A DNA stretch of 64,000 bases. Origin: Lobosporangium transversale. Lineage: Eukaryota > Mortierellomycota > Mortierellomycetes > Mortierellales > Mortierellaceae. Positions 1 to 13,691 of this stretch are shown here, piece by piece. The stretch is taken from NCBI RefSeq assembly GCF_002105155.1, contig NW_019028983.1:894001-958000 (forward strand). Reading direction: 5' to 3'. The notes below the pieces were generated by a model that worked only from the letters and a program-made list of their open reading frames with translations, searched no databases and was not told the DNA's origin. Both the position numbers and the translations under genes were made by a program. Each line of letters starts with the position of its first letter. Position 1 is the first letter of the stretch.

Positions 1-2928
1 GACTTCTGCAGATCTTGGGGCCCCAAATGATATTTTAAGACTGTCACTTGAATATTCATTTCCAGCTAAAGTAAAAGATCCATTCAAGGATTCGTCTTGA
101 AAAGTTTGTGACAGTTCTATCCGGTCTTGCCGCCTTGCATTCTCAACCTCGATTGACTCTTGAAGGGCTGCATATCCATTCAAAAGACCCAGCATGGGCA
201 CAAGACTTTGCCCAGCAATCGCACGATACAATCGAAGCTCGCTCTCCGAATGCCCTGCTACGATAAAACCAATCAACAATGCCAAATATGCCGCTAAAAC
301 TTGGTTTTCTGTCTATTAACCAAATAACAAAAGTTATGCGTCGTGAAATAAATGAATAAAAATATAAATAGTACTTTCTTTCTTACCATTTCACTGATTA
401 TAGCCTCTGTATTGTAAATATCCACCAGTCGCTCCAGGACTTCAGTACTCTTTTCACACTGACACTGTCCATGGAAACAGTCGCCAATAGCCTTGCAGTC
501 TAAACCTATAGCTGTGAGCACATTGAAAAGGGTTTTCGTCATTGATCAATAATAGGTTTCCCATCAGTCACAAATAAGAAAAAGAAAAAGAAAAAGAAAA
601 ATAAAAAATGCAAATAGTTTCTACCTCTGCCAACGAGTTCTTCCTTCCTCACTGGATTTAATTCCAGCATATTGATCAACAATGCAAGTGATAGCAAAAG
701 AATGTCATACCACTCATTTGCATCATCCCCAACTATGATTTCTGGAAAGTTTTTACAGGATTCCTTCTCTTCCTGCCCATTAACCTCAGTACGTAAATTA
801 TTTGCTCCCACATTTGCCAAAGCCAAATCTTTCAATAAGAATGTTCGACTGGAAGGTCTCATATCTAGCCGGCATTCAACTTCTGTCCTAAGTGCCCGCT
901 CTATCCCAACTTGTATATCCTCAGGATTATAATTCCTACAACGTGCATAGAACTGGACGAAATTTTGGATGAAGACATGAATAGAGTCGCTTTGAGCGAG
1001 TTTATCGCAGCATGGCTCGTTCCCATTTGTGAGATTAACCAATAGGCGTAGCGTATGCAGCATAATATTAATAGAATCTATACGGATATAGTTAAATTAG
1101 TAAGAGGTTTTTTATACTTCTATTTTTCTATAATATGATAGCGGTTCGTTATCGGGAGCTGCGAGAGCCTTACCAGTTCGACGTGGGTATTGAAAGGAAT
1201 GAGCGCGACAGAGAGTAATTAATTGCACAAGAAGAGGAAATAGACGCGTATTTTCTGCCAACGACGCAGCCGGACGTTCAGAGACAAATGCCAGTCTCTC
1301 GATTATACGAAGGCAGTTCTCTATCCTATCAATGTCCAACACATCCGGTAGGAAAGCGCCCTTGAGTCAAAAGCGGTATTGAAAAAATATTAGAAAAGTT
1401 TCGACACAACAGCGCCTAACCAATAGCGCCTAACCAATAGCGCCTAACCATAAGTATAAAAAAAAACAAAAACAAAAAAGCAGCCATACTGATGACAGCG
1501 ACGGTTGCTTAATCCAAGCGAGATCATCAATTAAAAGCTCGATGACGGTATGCAAGAAGTCAGGGTCCTGATTGATGACTGTAAGTGCTTCTATATCCCC
1601 TGAGGAAACACTCTCAGTGATAAGACAGGCTATCGCTGATAAAACTATTGACTTTGTCAAGACCTTTTGGCCTTTTTGGATAATGCCTGATTGACGCGCA
1701 ATATCTTTGAAGTCGTTGTACTAACAAGGTAAGTCCCAAAAAAATACAATGCGGATTAATTGCTATGAATCACACCGTTAAAGTATTGTTGAACATGTCC
1801 AAAAAGACTGACCATTGTCAGCTCTTGTCGAGTACTTGGCATCAAAGCCATTGGGTCCATTTCCATTCCAAGCCCACTACAAAGGTATTTAAGGAGATTA
1901 TCGATGGCAACAATATCGTTACAAGCTCGTATATCTTGAAGGACAATCCCTAACATGAGTATCGAACAAGAAAATACGAACTATCCAAATATTAGGTTGG
2001 CGATAAGGCTTGGTGGAGGGAATACACTCTAGATAAATGCAAAAGGATGCTGGATTTACTGGATCTTGATCATGATGTATTGCTTCGAAGATGATGGGCA
2101 TATATTGGTGCGTCCTAACTTGCTCAACAAATTCCTTTTTCAACATTAAACGTGCAAGCTCTAGGCAACTGTTCGGTGTAAAGACGTATTATGAGCTTAC
2201 TGAGGGCCAGCTGACACCCACATAAACAAAAAAAAAAAAAAAAAAAAAAAAAAAAGAAAAAGAAAAAGAAAGAAAAAAAAAAGAAAAGCATCGTGATCGT
2301 GGGTAGTAATTTTTTTTTAAGCGTGCCTGGATTGGCGAATTTTCAGCTTGTCTTTAGATCTGACGCCCTCCATGACATATTCAATCTCGTCCTTGAATCG
2401 ATGACCCTGCCCAACTTCACGAAGTTCATGTGATGCCTTCAGAGTTGCTGATTGCTCCTAAAGGATATAATCCAAGAAGAGTGAACATGACAAAATTGTA
2501 TCAGTATTGATTATAGTCTGTCTAATATTTGTTAGCCAGCTTTATTATAGGCAATTGTTCACCAATCTTTCGCCACTAACCTTTGATCCTTGGCAGCATG
2601 TGTTACTCACGGTGGAGTAGGCATGAGGGTTAAATCGATTGCTCTGTATGCCTCCACGCTTTATTGCTGGAAGTATACTAATATCAGAGTTGATCCTTTT
2701 GAGCGGCAAGGTTAAACTGCTGAGCGAGGATTGTTGTATATCGCTATTCTTACAGAGCTCTTCATCCCCCAATTGATTATCTATTGGCTCCTGCTGGTCC
2801 AGAAAGCTTCGCTGTCGTCCATAGGTCTGCCTTGGCATAAAGCCGAGTGTTTTGCGTGGTCTAGGAGGCATGTACTTATTATGACTGCCGAAGTTGTTTA
2901 AAAAAGCTTCTCCATTTCCGAGATCCAT
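1..2928 (-). CDS. WAPL-family cohesin-release factor (multi-exon, C-terminus cut by window edge)
   Basis: Wings apart-like protein, which releases cohesin from chromatin. The start is the ATG at 2926-2928. The N-terminus carries an arginine-rich TYGRQRS motif like that of plant and fungal WAPL. Exons then read right to left. The 2330-2460 exon encodes ELREVGQGHRFKDEIEY, the hallmark opening of the WAPL domain. Later exons encode helical ARM-like segments, including LRLLVNLTNGNEPC at about 1020-1060, the conserved 'LRxLVNLTN' helix. The last visible exon (1-300) still encodes WAPL C-terminal helices (AAYLALLIGFIVAGHS). Introns carry homopolymers, e.g. the A-rich run at 2227-2285. The 5' end lies only 112 bp from the divergent SREK1IP1-like gene, so they probably share a promoter. 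Family assignment is strong; exact exon borders are not resolved and the C-terminus is off the window. Confidence 0.87.
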
Positions 2929-3040
2929 GGTCGAAGGCTTTGGATGCTGTTCATATCACGTGAAAACACCTACAACCAAATGCCTTTCCTACGCTTCTTT
3001 TCCTTTCCATTACATCCAACTTTGATTGTACCTTAGCGAA
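2929..3040. promoter_or_regulatory. Short bidirectional promoter between WAPL and SREK1IP1-like genes
   Basis: Only 112 bp separate the two divergent ATGs. The spacer contains a CACGTG-like element (tcacgtga, about 2957-2964), the E-box core bound by bHLH factors such as Cbf1 or USF, and a pyrimidine-rich block near 2985-3010. Shared regulation is inferred from spacing. Confidence 0.4.
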
Positions 3041-4234
3041 ATGTCTGATTTCCAGCGTGGATTGCAAGCTTATGAGCGATTACTCAAGTCTGATGAAGGC
3101 GTGCGTGCTGGCACATGTCGGAAATGCGGTGGAAGTAAGTCATTCAGTCGTGTCATTCCGTATTGTTTGGTTTATTTGCAAGCGTCCGTGGAAGTAAATA
3201 TTTATATTTTGACATGTTACTACAGGTGGCCATTTGACATATGAGTGCCGAAATTTTATCAAATTGGATCCGCCAGCAGCTAAACCAAAGGCAAATTCTC
3301 GCTTTGGCTTCTTGAAGAAACAGCTAGGGGTTGCAAGCTCTGCTTCACCTTCGCCTTCAGCTTCTGCGAGCGGTGGAATGCCTCAAATAGTTTCATCGAC
3401 AACAGTAGGCGGCGATATTGAAAAGACAAAAGCACGGAGAAAGTCGCCTTCATCATCTCGACAGAAGGAAAAGAGACATAGAAGCGCCAGTAGCCACAGT
3501 GATAGCAACAGTGACAGCGAATACACATCTTCAGATTCCTCATCGGATTCGGAGGATGATCGTCGCCATAGGAGAAAGAGAAGACATAAATCTTCAAGAC
3601 ATAGAAAAACTGACCATAGCCGTAGCCGTAGCCGTAGCCGTAGTCGCAGGATTAGTCGACATAGACGCCAATCTTCACGGGACAGGTCTTCGGATAGACA
3701 TGAACGAGATAGTCGGGACGATCGAAGAAGTTCAAGAGCTAGTCATCGCCAATCACATTCTCGACGGTCTCGGTCTCGTTCCATTTCAAATTCCCCTATA
3801 CGTGACAGATCTAGATCAAGGTCAGAAGACTGCTAACCCAAAGCTATTGATGTTGTATGCATTTGAATCCTCGTCAACAAACTAACTCTCTTGCTTTTAT
3901 AATTTGCCTGATTAGGGAACGCAGCAATACATATAATAAGTCGCCGAAACGTGCGGCTAGACCGCGCTTTCGTTCTCATTCTCGTTCTCGTTCTCGTTCT
4001 CGTTCTCGTTCTCACTCGCCCCAGAATTTGAAGGAATATCGAGCAAACTCAAAATCTCGGTCACCTAGCATTTCTAGAGGACGACCCCGTACCAGATCGC
4101 GATCTCCTTCTCTCTCCAGCTCACACACACACTCCTTCCAAGTTACGAGGAGAGATGATTCGCGATCTATGTCACGTTCTAGGTCACCGAGACGAAGCTC
4201 TAATTTAAGATCCAGGTCCAGAACCCGTCATTAA
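3041..4234 (+). CDS. SREK1IP1-like zinc-knuckle RS-domain splicing protein
   Basis: Three exons, 3041-3134, 3226-3820 and 3916-4234, join in frame. The start is the ATG at 3041. Residues about 25-45 form a CX2CX4HX4C zinc knuckle split by intron 1; the spliced reading is CRKCGGSGHLTYECRNF, very close to human SREK1IP1 (p18SRP), which binds the SR protein SREK1. The rest of exon 2 and exon 3 is a long RS/SR-rich tail with (SR)n blocks, typical of nuclear-speckle splicing regulators. The animal homologue has a Lys-rich rather than extended SR tail, so this is an orthologous domain with a fungal-type tail. Splicing role is by family. Low-complexity arginine repeats create several spurious ORFs in other frames. 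Confidence 0.82.
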
Positions 4235-5108
4235 AAAAGCAACTACAATTTTGATGAAAGAGTATTAAGAAATAAAGATATTTACATTTATACTAAACAA
4301 AGAGAGGTTTTTCCTGTTTTACTTACTCCAAGCCAATTGCGAACTCCAATCATTTTTGGTTATTTTACTAAAATACCTACCCTAAGCTGAATTGAAAAAG
4401 CTTGATCTCTAAAATCCAACAATGCATCAAGAAAGCTTTCCAGCTTAACCACATCATTTGGTCTGGTGCCATAGGCATGAAAGAAGGCGAAGACAATGAG
4501 GCCCCCGAAGAGAACATGGCTAATGACTCTAAGCCCACTTTTAAGAATGGCCATGTCCGGAAGTAATACCAATACTTAAATCAACTACCAGCAGATATAC
4601 GACTAGTATTTTGTCCAAGAACAGTATTTGGGAGGCCTCTCGTCAATCTCAGGAGACTGCCTCGCTAGCTCTATTACGAGAAAACGGAGCGGAACATCCT
4701 ACAAGATCGATTCTGGTAAACAAGATCTGTACGTATGGTGAGACTAATCGCTTGACTAAAAGCAACTATGAGCGCTATTGTATCATTTATTAATCGGAGA
4801 CCAGATCCATCAGGGCCGACCCCAAGAAAAGCCAAACGGCATACGGAAAGCGGTTAACGACGATGACAGGGCTTGATGCAGAAGCTCGGCATTGGCCTAA
4901 TGAAGCACCACCTTGATACCTGAAACGATACTAGGGTGGTACGCCAGCTAATCAACTCATTCCTCCACCTTCCCCCATCGCGCCGTCTCCCTATGGATAT
5001 GTGCTCTCCAGTCACCTGCAAACTAATGGACCGAGGGCATATGTGGATGCATTTAATATTATAAAAGTACGTGTCGGATAAGTCGAGAATCAAGGTACCA
5101 GATATGAA
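4235..5108. other. Stretch without a supported gene
   Basis: A 3' UTR follows the SREK1IP1-like gene. A 70-codon minus-strand ORF at 4360-4572 has one hydrophobic segment but no recognisable family. From about 4580 the sequence drifts into short broken frames leading into the Fanzor-like relic. I searched for a decayed FEN1-like N-terminal region here (MGIKGL, IDG or EAD motifs) and saw none. Confidence 0.5.
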
Positions 5109-5935
5109 ATGCTATTTTCAAACCGTTCTTCTATCGAGGCATCACTAGGTAACGGCCCTGACAAGGTTGTAGTCGTAAGTGTTGATCCTGGAGAGATCAT
5201 ATATGCGTCCTTTTGCGCGTTTGACCATTCATTCTCATGTCGCCAGTCTCTGGAAACCCTCAAGAGACACAGACCAATCGTGACCCAGCCCGCCGAGATC
5301 GGCTCAACCATTAGGATCATCCTATATAAGCGTGAAAACACCGCTGAAGAGTACATCGAATTGCCAAGTATCAAGGAGTTCTCTAGGTCTTTACCAGACA
5401 GGTACTTTGTGTCAATCGAAGCACACAAGGAAGGGCCCGAGCAATGATGGTATCTACATGGCGCACTGTCCGGATTTTATGTGCTACACCAGCTGAAAAA
5501 TGATCCTGGGATCATTTCAAGGCAGCAAGGCTGAGAAAGACTGGGCTTTCTATGGTGCATTAAAAGTGTCCGATTCTTAAGGAGAGGTCCCCTCGAGGCT
5601 GACTATGCTTGTATACGATGATGGGTAGTTCACAACCACCAGAAGCCTGTCGTCGAAGTATGCAGCCTTCAAACACTTCTACCAAAAAGCTACAAGTCTC
5701 GGATATGTAGTGGTCGAGGCCGACGAGTGCTTGACGTCAACGAAGCGCCCAAGCTGCGTATCTAAAAACCACGACTTCAGGCTAGCCAAACCGACGAAGA
5801 GTCCTGTATTTGTTTGTATAATGAGTCTCAAACGTGGATGGGCCGTGATGGCATTGGTGCCTATTTCTTCTCCGTCATTGGTCGAACTTGGATCCACGAC
5901 ATAGCCCGCCCAACACCCTCCAGCGCCCAGACTAT
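5109..5935 (+). pseudogene. Decayed Fanzor/TnpB-like RuvC-Zn-ribbon relic
   Basis: The remains of a TnpB/Fanzor-type nuclease gene are scattered over frames. At 5169-5196 an open segment reads KVVVVSVDPGEIIYASF, matching the RuvC-I strand with its Asp (codon 5184-5186) and the DPGE motif of the gene at 51943-55356. At about 5640-5760, in another frame, SSKYAAFKHFYQK then GYVVVEADECLTSTKRPSC matches the helix, strand and first half of the Zn ribbon (canonical xEYYTSxxCPxC). At about 5810-5890, in a third frame, TWMGRDGIGAYF matches the RuvC-III DRDxxGAxN motif. Two of four zinc cysteines are replaced (RPSC for CPxC; CLYN for CxxC), and stops or frameshifts separate the pieces. It is therefore dead. 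No TIRs or target-site duplications were found. The order and spacing of motifs make chance unlikely. Confidence 0.75.
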
Positions 5936-8071
<2,136 letters not shown>

Positions 8072-10801
8072 ATGCCAGCACCAGCACCAGGACTACAGTC
8101 CATTTCGGACTTGACAACAACCTCTCGTATCACAATCGGCGACATCCCGCCTCCGCTCGTCGGTGCAACCATGACTATTGTTGACGACAAATTGTATCTC
8201 TTTGGTGGTCGTCTCATCCAGACACGTCAAATGACCAACTCACTCTATATCCTGCACCTCGAGGATTTTCGCTGGGAGAACGTTTCCGAGATCGCTAATG
8301 TCACACCTACGAAGTTGCCTGTTGGTGATCCTGGAGCAGAGGATGAAAACGAAATGTCGCCTCCACCAGCAGAGCGATATTTCCACTCCGCCAACGCCTA
8401 CAAGAACTTGATTGTCTTTTTTGGAGGAATGGGTCCTTCTTCCGGATCAACCGATAGCCAGCAACAGGATTTAATCGTTTTCGATGACATCAAGGTATTG
8501 GACCTTGAGCTCCTTCAGTGGCGTCAAGTGCGCATTCCCTCTTCTCCACATGCACCAAAACCACGCTATGCCCATCTCTCTAGTATCTCTGGTAACAAAT
8601 TGGTTGTCATCGGAGGTCAGGACATTGGCAACCAATATATCGAAGAGATTAATGTCCTTGACCTCGACAGCTGGCAGTGGGTTACATCTATGCCATTTGA
8701 CAAGCATTGCGGATCTTATCGTTCTATTGCAGTCAGTGGCAGTGGACAGGGCATTGCCATTCCACAGATCGGAAGCGAAATCGACCAAAATTTAAACAAT
8801 CAACTCTCGCCAACTGTAGATGGCTTCCCAACATCTTATCTCCGCAAGGCTTCGTCCAACACCTCTCTCCACTACACTCCTTCTCTTCGGAAGAGCTCCT
8901 CTAATCTTGCACTTCCCAAGAAAGGTGGCCCTATGTCGCGACTGTCTGGTAGCGCTGGCAGCTTTGGTGCCTTCGGTAGCTTTGGCAGTTCGCCCCCAAA
9001 TGAGAATCGTTCATCCATCTACCGCCTCTCCCACATCATGTCGCCTACGCCTGTTCAACAGGAGGAACATCCTATCTATCTTTATTCAAATTTCAATTTT
9101 ACAGATGTCAAGCGTGAGCTTCAGGTCTTGAGTCCTCCACAGTTCCAAATTCAGGATCATTCACAATCCATGTCTGGCAACCTACTCCCTCCAGGCCTCC
9201 GCTTCCCCACGGGCGCAATCGCAGGACAGCATTTGCTTCTTTCGGGAACTTATCTCACTAATACCCAGCAATCTTTCAGCATTTGGTCCCTCAATCTTTC
9301 TAGCCTTGTTTGGACTCGCATCGATACAGGTTCTGTTTTCAGCTCCGGCTCCTGGAATCGAGGACTATTGCTTGAGTCATCAAATGCTTATCTTGTCTTT
9401 GGAAACAGGGACAGAAATCTTGCAGACGACTATCAGAATCGTCAGACTAATTTTGAGCATGTTTCGATCGTGGATCTGGAAGCATTTGGAATATATCAGC
9501 ATCCACCAACTACTATGACCCAAACAGCACAAGAACTTGGCCTTGGTCTGTTGAATGACCCTTCCATGGCTGACTTTGAGATTCTTACTATTGATGGACA
9601 GCGTATCCCTGTGAATTCTACTATCCTAGCTGCTCGTTGGCCATATTTTGGCGCACTTTTACGGGAACAGGAAGAACTAGATGCGGCAAATTTAACTACA
9701 GAGAGCTCGCAGAGTAATAATGAATGTGACCCTGGCATGTTCTCAAAGAGAACTCTTTCATTGCCTGAACCATACACAGTGGTCTTAGCATTCCTGCAAT
9801 ACCTTTATACTGACCACCTTGTCACAGCACAACAACACCATTCTCAGGTCCTTTCACAGCTCTTACTACTTGCAGATATGTATGGTCTTGATCGTCTCCG
9901 AGACCTGGCAACACACGCTCTTCATCAAATGCTGAACATGTCAACAGCAGCAATGGTTTATGAAACAGCGGCTCTCTCACAACAAACAGGACTTCAGATT
10001 CGTTCATTGAAAGTGATGATTGCAGCCAAGAAGATGCTCCAACAGCAGCAACTGAAGCTACAGCAACAACAAGCACAGAGCCAAAGCATTTCTGCGGAGC
10101 ATGCTTGGAGATCTGGAGAGATTCAGGACGACCAGTTCGCATCACCTTATGGGGCGAACGCGCCGTATATGTCACAGCAACAAAACATTCACGGTCTCTT
10201 CCAGCCAACGCCACCACCCCCGCTGTCACCCAGCTCTGGTGGACCTGTCTCTCCTGAATATAATCGTCTTTCCATCAATGGATCACAGAGCACAGCCTTG
10301 CCTCATCCCATGGTCCGGAACAGAGGCTCTCTCACGGGGACCATGCAGCCCCAGCATTGGAATACAGAGCCACTGACACCCCCACCAGTCTCGCCACCAC
10401 CACCTGCAGCAGTTCCTCCAAAATCTGCACCGGCGGCTAAACAATCATTTTTCTCTTTCCCTGGCTCCAAGAATAAAGCAGCACAGCAAGCTACATCGAG
10501 TAATCTCACCAGTTCGGTAGCCAGCATAAGATCTAACCTTACAGGCACGACCGCTGTCAGTAATGCCAGTAGTAATGGAAGCTCGAAGAAGATTCCGACA
10601 TTCGCCAATATGGGTATTTCACCATTGACAGCACAGTCTGATGCTGCAAGCATCCGTAGCGCCAAATCCTCTGGGTCAGACAACAATCCCGAGAAGAAGA
10701 AGCAAGATGAACAACACAAGCGTGAAGTCATGCAGAGACTTTTAGACGGAAGCTTTGGTACATCAATGGGAGGCAGCGGTTTCGGGCCTGGAGGATTTTA
10801 A
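8072..10801 (+). CDS. Kelch-repeat BTB/POZ protein (Ral2/LZTR1-like architecture)
   Basis: A 909-residue protein in a single uninterrupted exon; the start is the first ATG after stops. Residues about 25-225 hold kelch blades with double-glycine motifs (LYLFGGR, IVFFGGMG, LVVIGGQ) and a further blade region continues to about 450. A BTB/POZ fold spans about 495-600 (MADFEILTIDGQRIPVNS, then a helix-rich part ending LLLLADMYGLDRLRDLA), followed by a BACK-like helix and a poly-Gln stretch (about 652-672). The C-terminal third is Pro/Ser-rich and disordered and ends FGPGGF. Kelch-plus-BTB resembles fission yeast Ral2, a Ras-pathway activator, and LZTR1, a CUL3 adaptor for Ras. Either role is inference. 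Lack of introns is unusual beside these intron-rich neighbours. Confidence 0.85.
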   Translation: MPAPAPGLQSISDLTTTSRITIGDIPPPLVGATMTIVDDKLYLFGGRLIQTRQMTNSLYILHLEDFRWENVSEIANVTPTKLPVGDPGAEDENEMSPPPAERYFHSANAYKNLIVFFGGMGPSSGSTDSQQQDLIVFDDIKVLDLELLQWRQVRIPSSPHAPKPRYAHLSSISGNKLVVIGGQDIGNQYIEEINVLDLDSWQWVTSMPFDKHCGSYRSIAVSGSGQGIAIPQIGSEIDQNLNNQLSPTVDGFPTSYLRKASSNTSLHYTPSLRKSSSNLALPKKGGPMSRLSGSAGSFGAFGSFGSSPPNENRSSIYRLSHIMSPTPVQQEEHPIYLYSNFNFTDVKRELQVLSPPQFQIQDHSQSMSGNLLPPGLRFPTGAIAGQHLLLSGTYLTNTQQSFSIWSLNLSSLVWTRIDTGSVFSSGSWNRGLLLESSNAYLVFGNRDRNLADDYQNRQTNFEHVSIVDLEAFGIYQHPPTTMTQTAQELGLGLLNDPSMADFEILTIDGQRIPVNSTILAARWPYFGALLREQEELDAANLTTESSQSNNECDPGMFSKRTLSLPEPYTVVLAFLQYLYTDHLVTAQQHHSQVLSQLLLLADMYGLDRLRDLATHALHQMLNMSTAAMVYETAALSQQTGLQIRSLKVMIAAKKMLQQQQLKLQQQQAQSQSISAEHAWRSGEIQDDQFASPYGANAPYMSQQQNIHGLFQPTPPPPLSPSSGGPVSPEYNRLSINGSQSTALPHPMVRNRGSLTGTMQPQHWNTEPLTPPPVSPPPPAAVPPKSAPAAKQSFFSFPGSKNKAAQQATSSNLTSSVASIRSNLTGTTAVSNASSNGSSKKIPTFANMGISPLTAQSDAASIRSAKSSGSDNNPEKKKQDEQHKREVMQRLLDGSFGTSMGGSGFGPGGF

Positions 10802-11670
10802 AAAGTTGATTTGGATTGTAAAAAAAAAAAAAAAAAACCTACCTTCTTACCACTGACGTCCCTTACTACTGTGCTGCACATATATACTCTTTCTTTTATC
10901 CACAGGGTTCCGGTCAGGTTAAGGACTTTATGGCTCGTTCTTCCATAAGGAATGTACGCCTTTGATCATACTGCGGCTTTTTGTATTTCAACGGTTCTAC
11001 TTGGTTCTTGACCTTCACATCCCTCTCATAATGGACGGATCTTCTTTTATCTTCTGTCTTACTCCTTCCATGCTCCTTAAACATGGCTATGTCATTGGTC
11101 TTTTTTACTCTGGATCTATTATGTCTACAATACTCATCGGAATCAAGCTGGCTGCATCTCTCATCTTCATTGTTGTAACACCTTTTCATTTCATTTTTCA
11201 TTTTTGTCATTTACCCTTTATTTTTCTGTTTCCTTGAATCTAAATAAAAAATATCCAACGTCATGGTCATCAAAAAGAATAGGATGTAGAAACAATGGGC
11301 TTGTTTTTTAGTGTACCGTTTTCTACCTGCTTCATACATATCGTATTATCATTAAACAATATGTAGGATTTCTCTTCGAACGGCACTAGAAAATCTTTGT
11401 AAGTTTGACAACGACTGCAAGATCTTGTGGGGCTCCAAGCACATTTTTTTTTAAACGTCCAAAATGTAAATGATCTCTCATCACATTTAGGTCAAGGGCT
11501 TTTATTGCATGTGAATCTTGTTTAGGTTGCGGCAAGACAGACAGAATTCCATTTTAAGTGGGGAGCAGGCTTGAAGAGAGACGTGGAATACGGGCAGGTT
11601 CCTTTAAGGAGTAACAATGTCCATATCCAACTTGAATTTGCAATAAACGAATAAGGTTTGGGCGAATTAG
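10802..11670. other. Intergenic stretch, no gene seen
   Basis: 3' UTR of the kelch-BTB gene with a short A-run at 10820-10837, then AT-rich spacer and the likely promoter of the ATP-grasp gene. A 98-codon antisense ORF at 10914-11210 is Lys/Arg-rich without family resemblance. Confidence 0.5.
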
Positions 11671-13691
11671 ATGTTTCCATCCCCCATGAGCGACATTACT
11701 TCTCATTGCGTCTCAGTTCATTACTCCTCCATCTTCCAGAAATCCCTTCGCCCTTCGAAACTCCAAAGAAAAAAGTTTGATCTTACTTATCTTTGCTCAA
11801 TTGCTTTTGATCGCGCAACGCTAAATAACGTAACGCAGCCTAACAATAGAGGAATGCTAGTACAAATGCCGGCCACTGTCGCGCGTGCAGCTATCCGCAT
11901 CCTACGGCCTACACAAAGCCGTCGCAAGCTCTCTGGAGGAAGTGTGCATCACCAGTTGCCACTGGAACTGGACCCTACTGATCCTATCACACTCTCGAAT
12001 GAGTTTGACCGAACACAGTCAATACAGGACCTGCGTGGTCAGCTTGAGAAGGCAGGCTTTACAGATATTGAAGTGATCCCAGTTTCATTGGAAACAATTG
12101 ACACTGTAGTCGACCGCCTGGAGAAGGAGATGAAATCAAAGCAGCAGCATGGACAGGAGCTCATTGTTTTCCAACTCTGCGATGGCACGGGTAAGTTTTT
12201 TTTTTTTTTTTTTTTTTTTTTATTGTAGAAGTTTATCACGGAATTGATCTTATATATGTATATAGAGTTGGACGGTTATCCTGGTGTGTCTATAATAAAG
12301 GCACTTGAAAAGTACAATATTCCTTTTACCGGCTCAGACTCTGGTATGTTCCACCACCTGAGAAAAGTGCAAAGTATTCCCTTCATATATTGATACCGAG
12401 AACGATATACCATAAATAGCATTCTATATCATATCAAGCTCCAAGCCGGTCTTGAAGCGCGAATTACAAGCGGCCCAGGTACCAACTTCCTCGTTTAAAG
12501 AGTTTGCGAACCCGCCTCAGATGGAGGATTTGCAGGACATTATCAAAGAAATTACTTTTCCCATGATTGTCAAGCCTTCCATCTCTTATGCTTCTATCAA
12601 CATCTCGCTGAAATCAGTTGTCCATACGCCTGAGGAGTTATTGCAGCAGATCAATGAATCTTTAAACGCAGCTACGGGAGGAGGCACCTGCCGTGATAGT
12701 AATGATAATAATGACAACAGTGATATTAGTGAGGATAGCGATATTCATAGGGGTAGTCGTCATCATACCAATGTCATGGAACCTAGGGTTAGAACAAGGG
12801 CCTTTCTTCCCAAAGAAGGGGGGTTACATCTGGATCAGATTGACATCGAGACACCTACGGTATTTGTGGAAAAGTTCCTTACAGGCCGTGAGTTCACAGC
12901 TTTGGTCGTCGGTGATGAGGATTGGGGGGTGAGAGTATATCCTGTTGCTGAACGTGTTTTCGCTCCAAATTTGGATAAGTTTGCACGACTCCTATCCTTT
13001 GACCAGTAAGTGATGCTTATTTTATTATATACACGTATATATTATTGCTGTTTTCTGCGGTAATAGTATATTATAGCTAACAGAAGCTGTAAAATGTGTA
13101 AAAGATACTGGGATGGATATACATTGGAGGGTGGAAATGGTAAGGATGATGGCTTTTGTAAGTATGAGATGGCTGAAATGGCGTGGCAGAAGCCTTTGCA
13201 GGAGGTGGCCAAAAATGCTTATCTTGCTCTGCAAGGAAGTGGTTATGGAAGAGGTAATTCAATATCTCAGGATTCACTCACTATGTTTTACAATATTGGC
13301 CGTCTCTTGCCATGGTTATCAATCCTGTGTTACTGACATCACGAATATTTCACGTCTGACTAAGTTGACATTCGCACAGTGGATATGGACAAATGTGAGC
13401 CTTTCGTACTGGAGGTCAATGCCAACTGTGGTTTATCATTTGAAAAAGGTACGTGTACACGATTGATAGACCACAGAATAAACAAGGCTTTTTACTTTAA
13501 ACCCTTGAGCAAATGACTATGTGGTGTCCATCTCACTATTCTTCCTTTTGTTGCTTTAATAACTAGACTCGTCCTCGTTGGCTAACATATTAATTATGTC
13601 CAAAATTGCAGCTCCTGGGTTTGTGTGCGATTTACTTGATCATGCACTGCAACGCAATAAACGCCTGAACAACGTATGCTTACACGAATAG
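11671..13691 (+). CDS. D-Ala-D-Ala-ligase-like ATP-grasp enzyme
   Basis: Six exons join in frame: 11671-12190, 12266-12343, 12420-13005, 13105-13253, 13379-13448, 13567-13691. The N-terminal (pre-ATP-grasp) fold is followed by ELDGYPGVSIIKALEKY and IPFTGSDS, matching the 'GxxQGxLExxxIPYTGS' region of Ddl ligases. The middle holds MIVKPS (ATP-binding Lys strand) and VFVEKFLTGREFTALVV (ATP-grasp strand). The metal-binding strand is FVLEVNANCG (canonical EvNxxPG) in exon 5. The last exon encodes the Ddl-like tail SLANILIMSKIAAPGFVCDLLDHAL. An Asn/Asp/Ser-rich loop at about 280-300 is an insert. An inner Met (about residue 66, MPATVARAAIRILRP) begins a plausible mitochondrial presequence, so the start is uncertain. 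Fungi lack peptidoglycan; the substrate is unknown. Introns show a true nuclear gene. Confidence 0.8.

Noticed and set aside
4360-4572. Minus ORF of 70 codons with one hydrophobic segment
   Set aside because: No family resemblance, no clear splice partners; lies in the 3' flank of the SREK1IP1-like gene.
4580-5108. Possible FEN1-like N-terminus of the Fanzor relic
   Set aside because: No MGIKGL, IDG, EAD or GDSD motif could be found in any frame.
10914-11237. Overlapping ORFs on both strands
   Set aside because: Low-complexity, charged or hydrophobic only; in the 3' flank of the kelch-BTB gene.
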